DNA of 64,000 nucleotides from the NCBI GenBank assembly GCA_964518765.1, contig CAZFJC010000002.1, positions 1 to 64,000 of the forward strand, read 5' to 3'. This stretch comes from CAZPNX01 sp964518765 (GTDB lineage: Bacteria > Edwardsbacteria > AC1 > EtOH8). Both the position numbers and the translations under genes were made by a program. Shown here piece by piece: positions 62,616 to 64,000 of this stretch (positions within the stretch are counted from its first letter, which is position 1; each line of letters starts with the position of its first letter). The notes under the pieces are model-generated. The model did not search any database and was not told where the DNA came from. It saw only the letters and a program-made list of their open reading frames with translations.

Positions 62616-62663
62616 AAACATATGTTTTTTCTGAATATTTTGCATATGCGCAGCTATTGCGCA
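62616..62663. promoter_or_regulatory. Possible activator-binding sites above the M6 promoter
   Basis: AAACATATGTTT (62616-62627) is a perfect palindrome. Two copies of the palindrome TGCGCA (62647-62652 and 62658-62663) lie 11 bases apart, one helical turn, about 100 bases above the promoter, where sigma-54 enhancers usually sit. Confidence 0.4.
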
Positions 62664-62693
62664 AAGCCCACGCTATTTTAATAGCGTGGGCTT
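62664..62693 (-). terminator. Hairpin after the sigma-54 activator gene
   Basis: AAGCCCACGCTAT (62664-62676) with ATAGCGTGGGCTT (62681-62693), a 13-base stem with a 4-base loop. On the minus strand only TTT follows, so it is a modest terminator. Confidence 0.65.
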
Positions 62694-62713
62694 ATTATAA
62701 ATCATAATGCCTT

Positions 62714-64000
<1,287 letters not shown>

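Overview
The window is about 64 kb of GC-rich DNA from a diderm bacterium, cut through a gene at both ends. Nearly every base is coding, genes are packed in long same-strand runs with 1-4 base overlaps, and no phage, IS element or CRISPR array is visible. Several features point to the Bacteroidetes/FCB side of the tree or a related candidate phylum: a PorU-type C25 sortase next to a PorV-like barrel, a series of large secreted proteins sharing a C-terminal FlgD-like sorting domain that ends in an L-x-L-R-like tail, an MglA GTPase and several small outer-membrane proteins. The lineage is an inference; there is no rRNA here to settle it.

Layout. 1-8235 (minus): a CsgG-like lipoprotein-type protein and a cut-off secreted repeat protein, then a unit with an AMP-forming ligase, PnuC, NadR (nicotinamide riboside uptake and NAD synthesis), a HEAT-repeat and a TPR protein. 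8283-13361 (minus): a four-gene MoxR ATPase / VWA unit with its own promoter and long leader. 13538-14016: terminators, a decayed reading frame and tRNA-Asn. 14196-24744 (plus): SPFH protein, SemiSWEET, a glycosidase-like protein, a PorV/PorQ-like barrel, a dolichol-kinase-like enzyme, a parvulin chaperone, GalT, MglA and RecG. 24807-33926 (minus): a small barrel protein, ferredoxin, a two-helix ferritin-like protein, YhaM-like nuclease, DinG helicase, ThiC, L31, Rho, a FecR-domain lipoprotein and MobB. 33936-39441 (minus): a tungstate/molybdate locus (TupA, porin, TupB, TupC, MoeA, MobB) headed by what looks like a molybdenum/tungsten-cofactor riboswitch. 39455-52620 (minus): PorV, PorU and three secreted C-terminal-domain proteins. 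52757-64000 (minus): two giant secreted proteases, each behind a sigma-54-type promoter, and directly upstream a sigma-54 activator gene cut by the window end.

How the parts fit. The right half reads as one secretion story: an enhancer-binding activator probably switches on two secreted proteases, whose C-terminal domains would be recognised and cut by the PorU/PorV machinery encoded a few genes away. The tungstate locus reads as an uptake-plus-cofactor unit controlled by its own end product. The parts most worth a second look are the sigma-54/type IX cargo circuit, the riboswitch plus a second structured leader on tupA, the porin inside the tungstate operon, the MoxR-VWA unit with a metallopeptidase-like motif, the half-size ferritin-like protein, and promoters placed so close to start codons that the transcripts should be leaderless.
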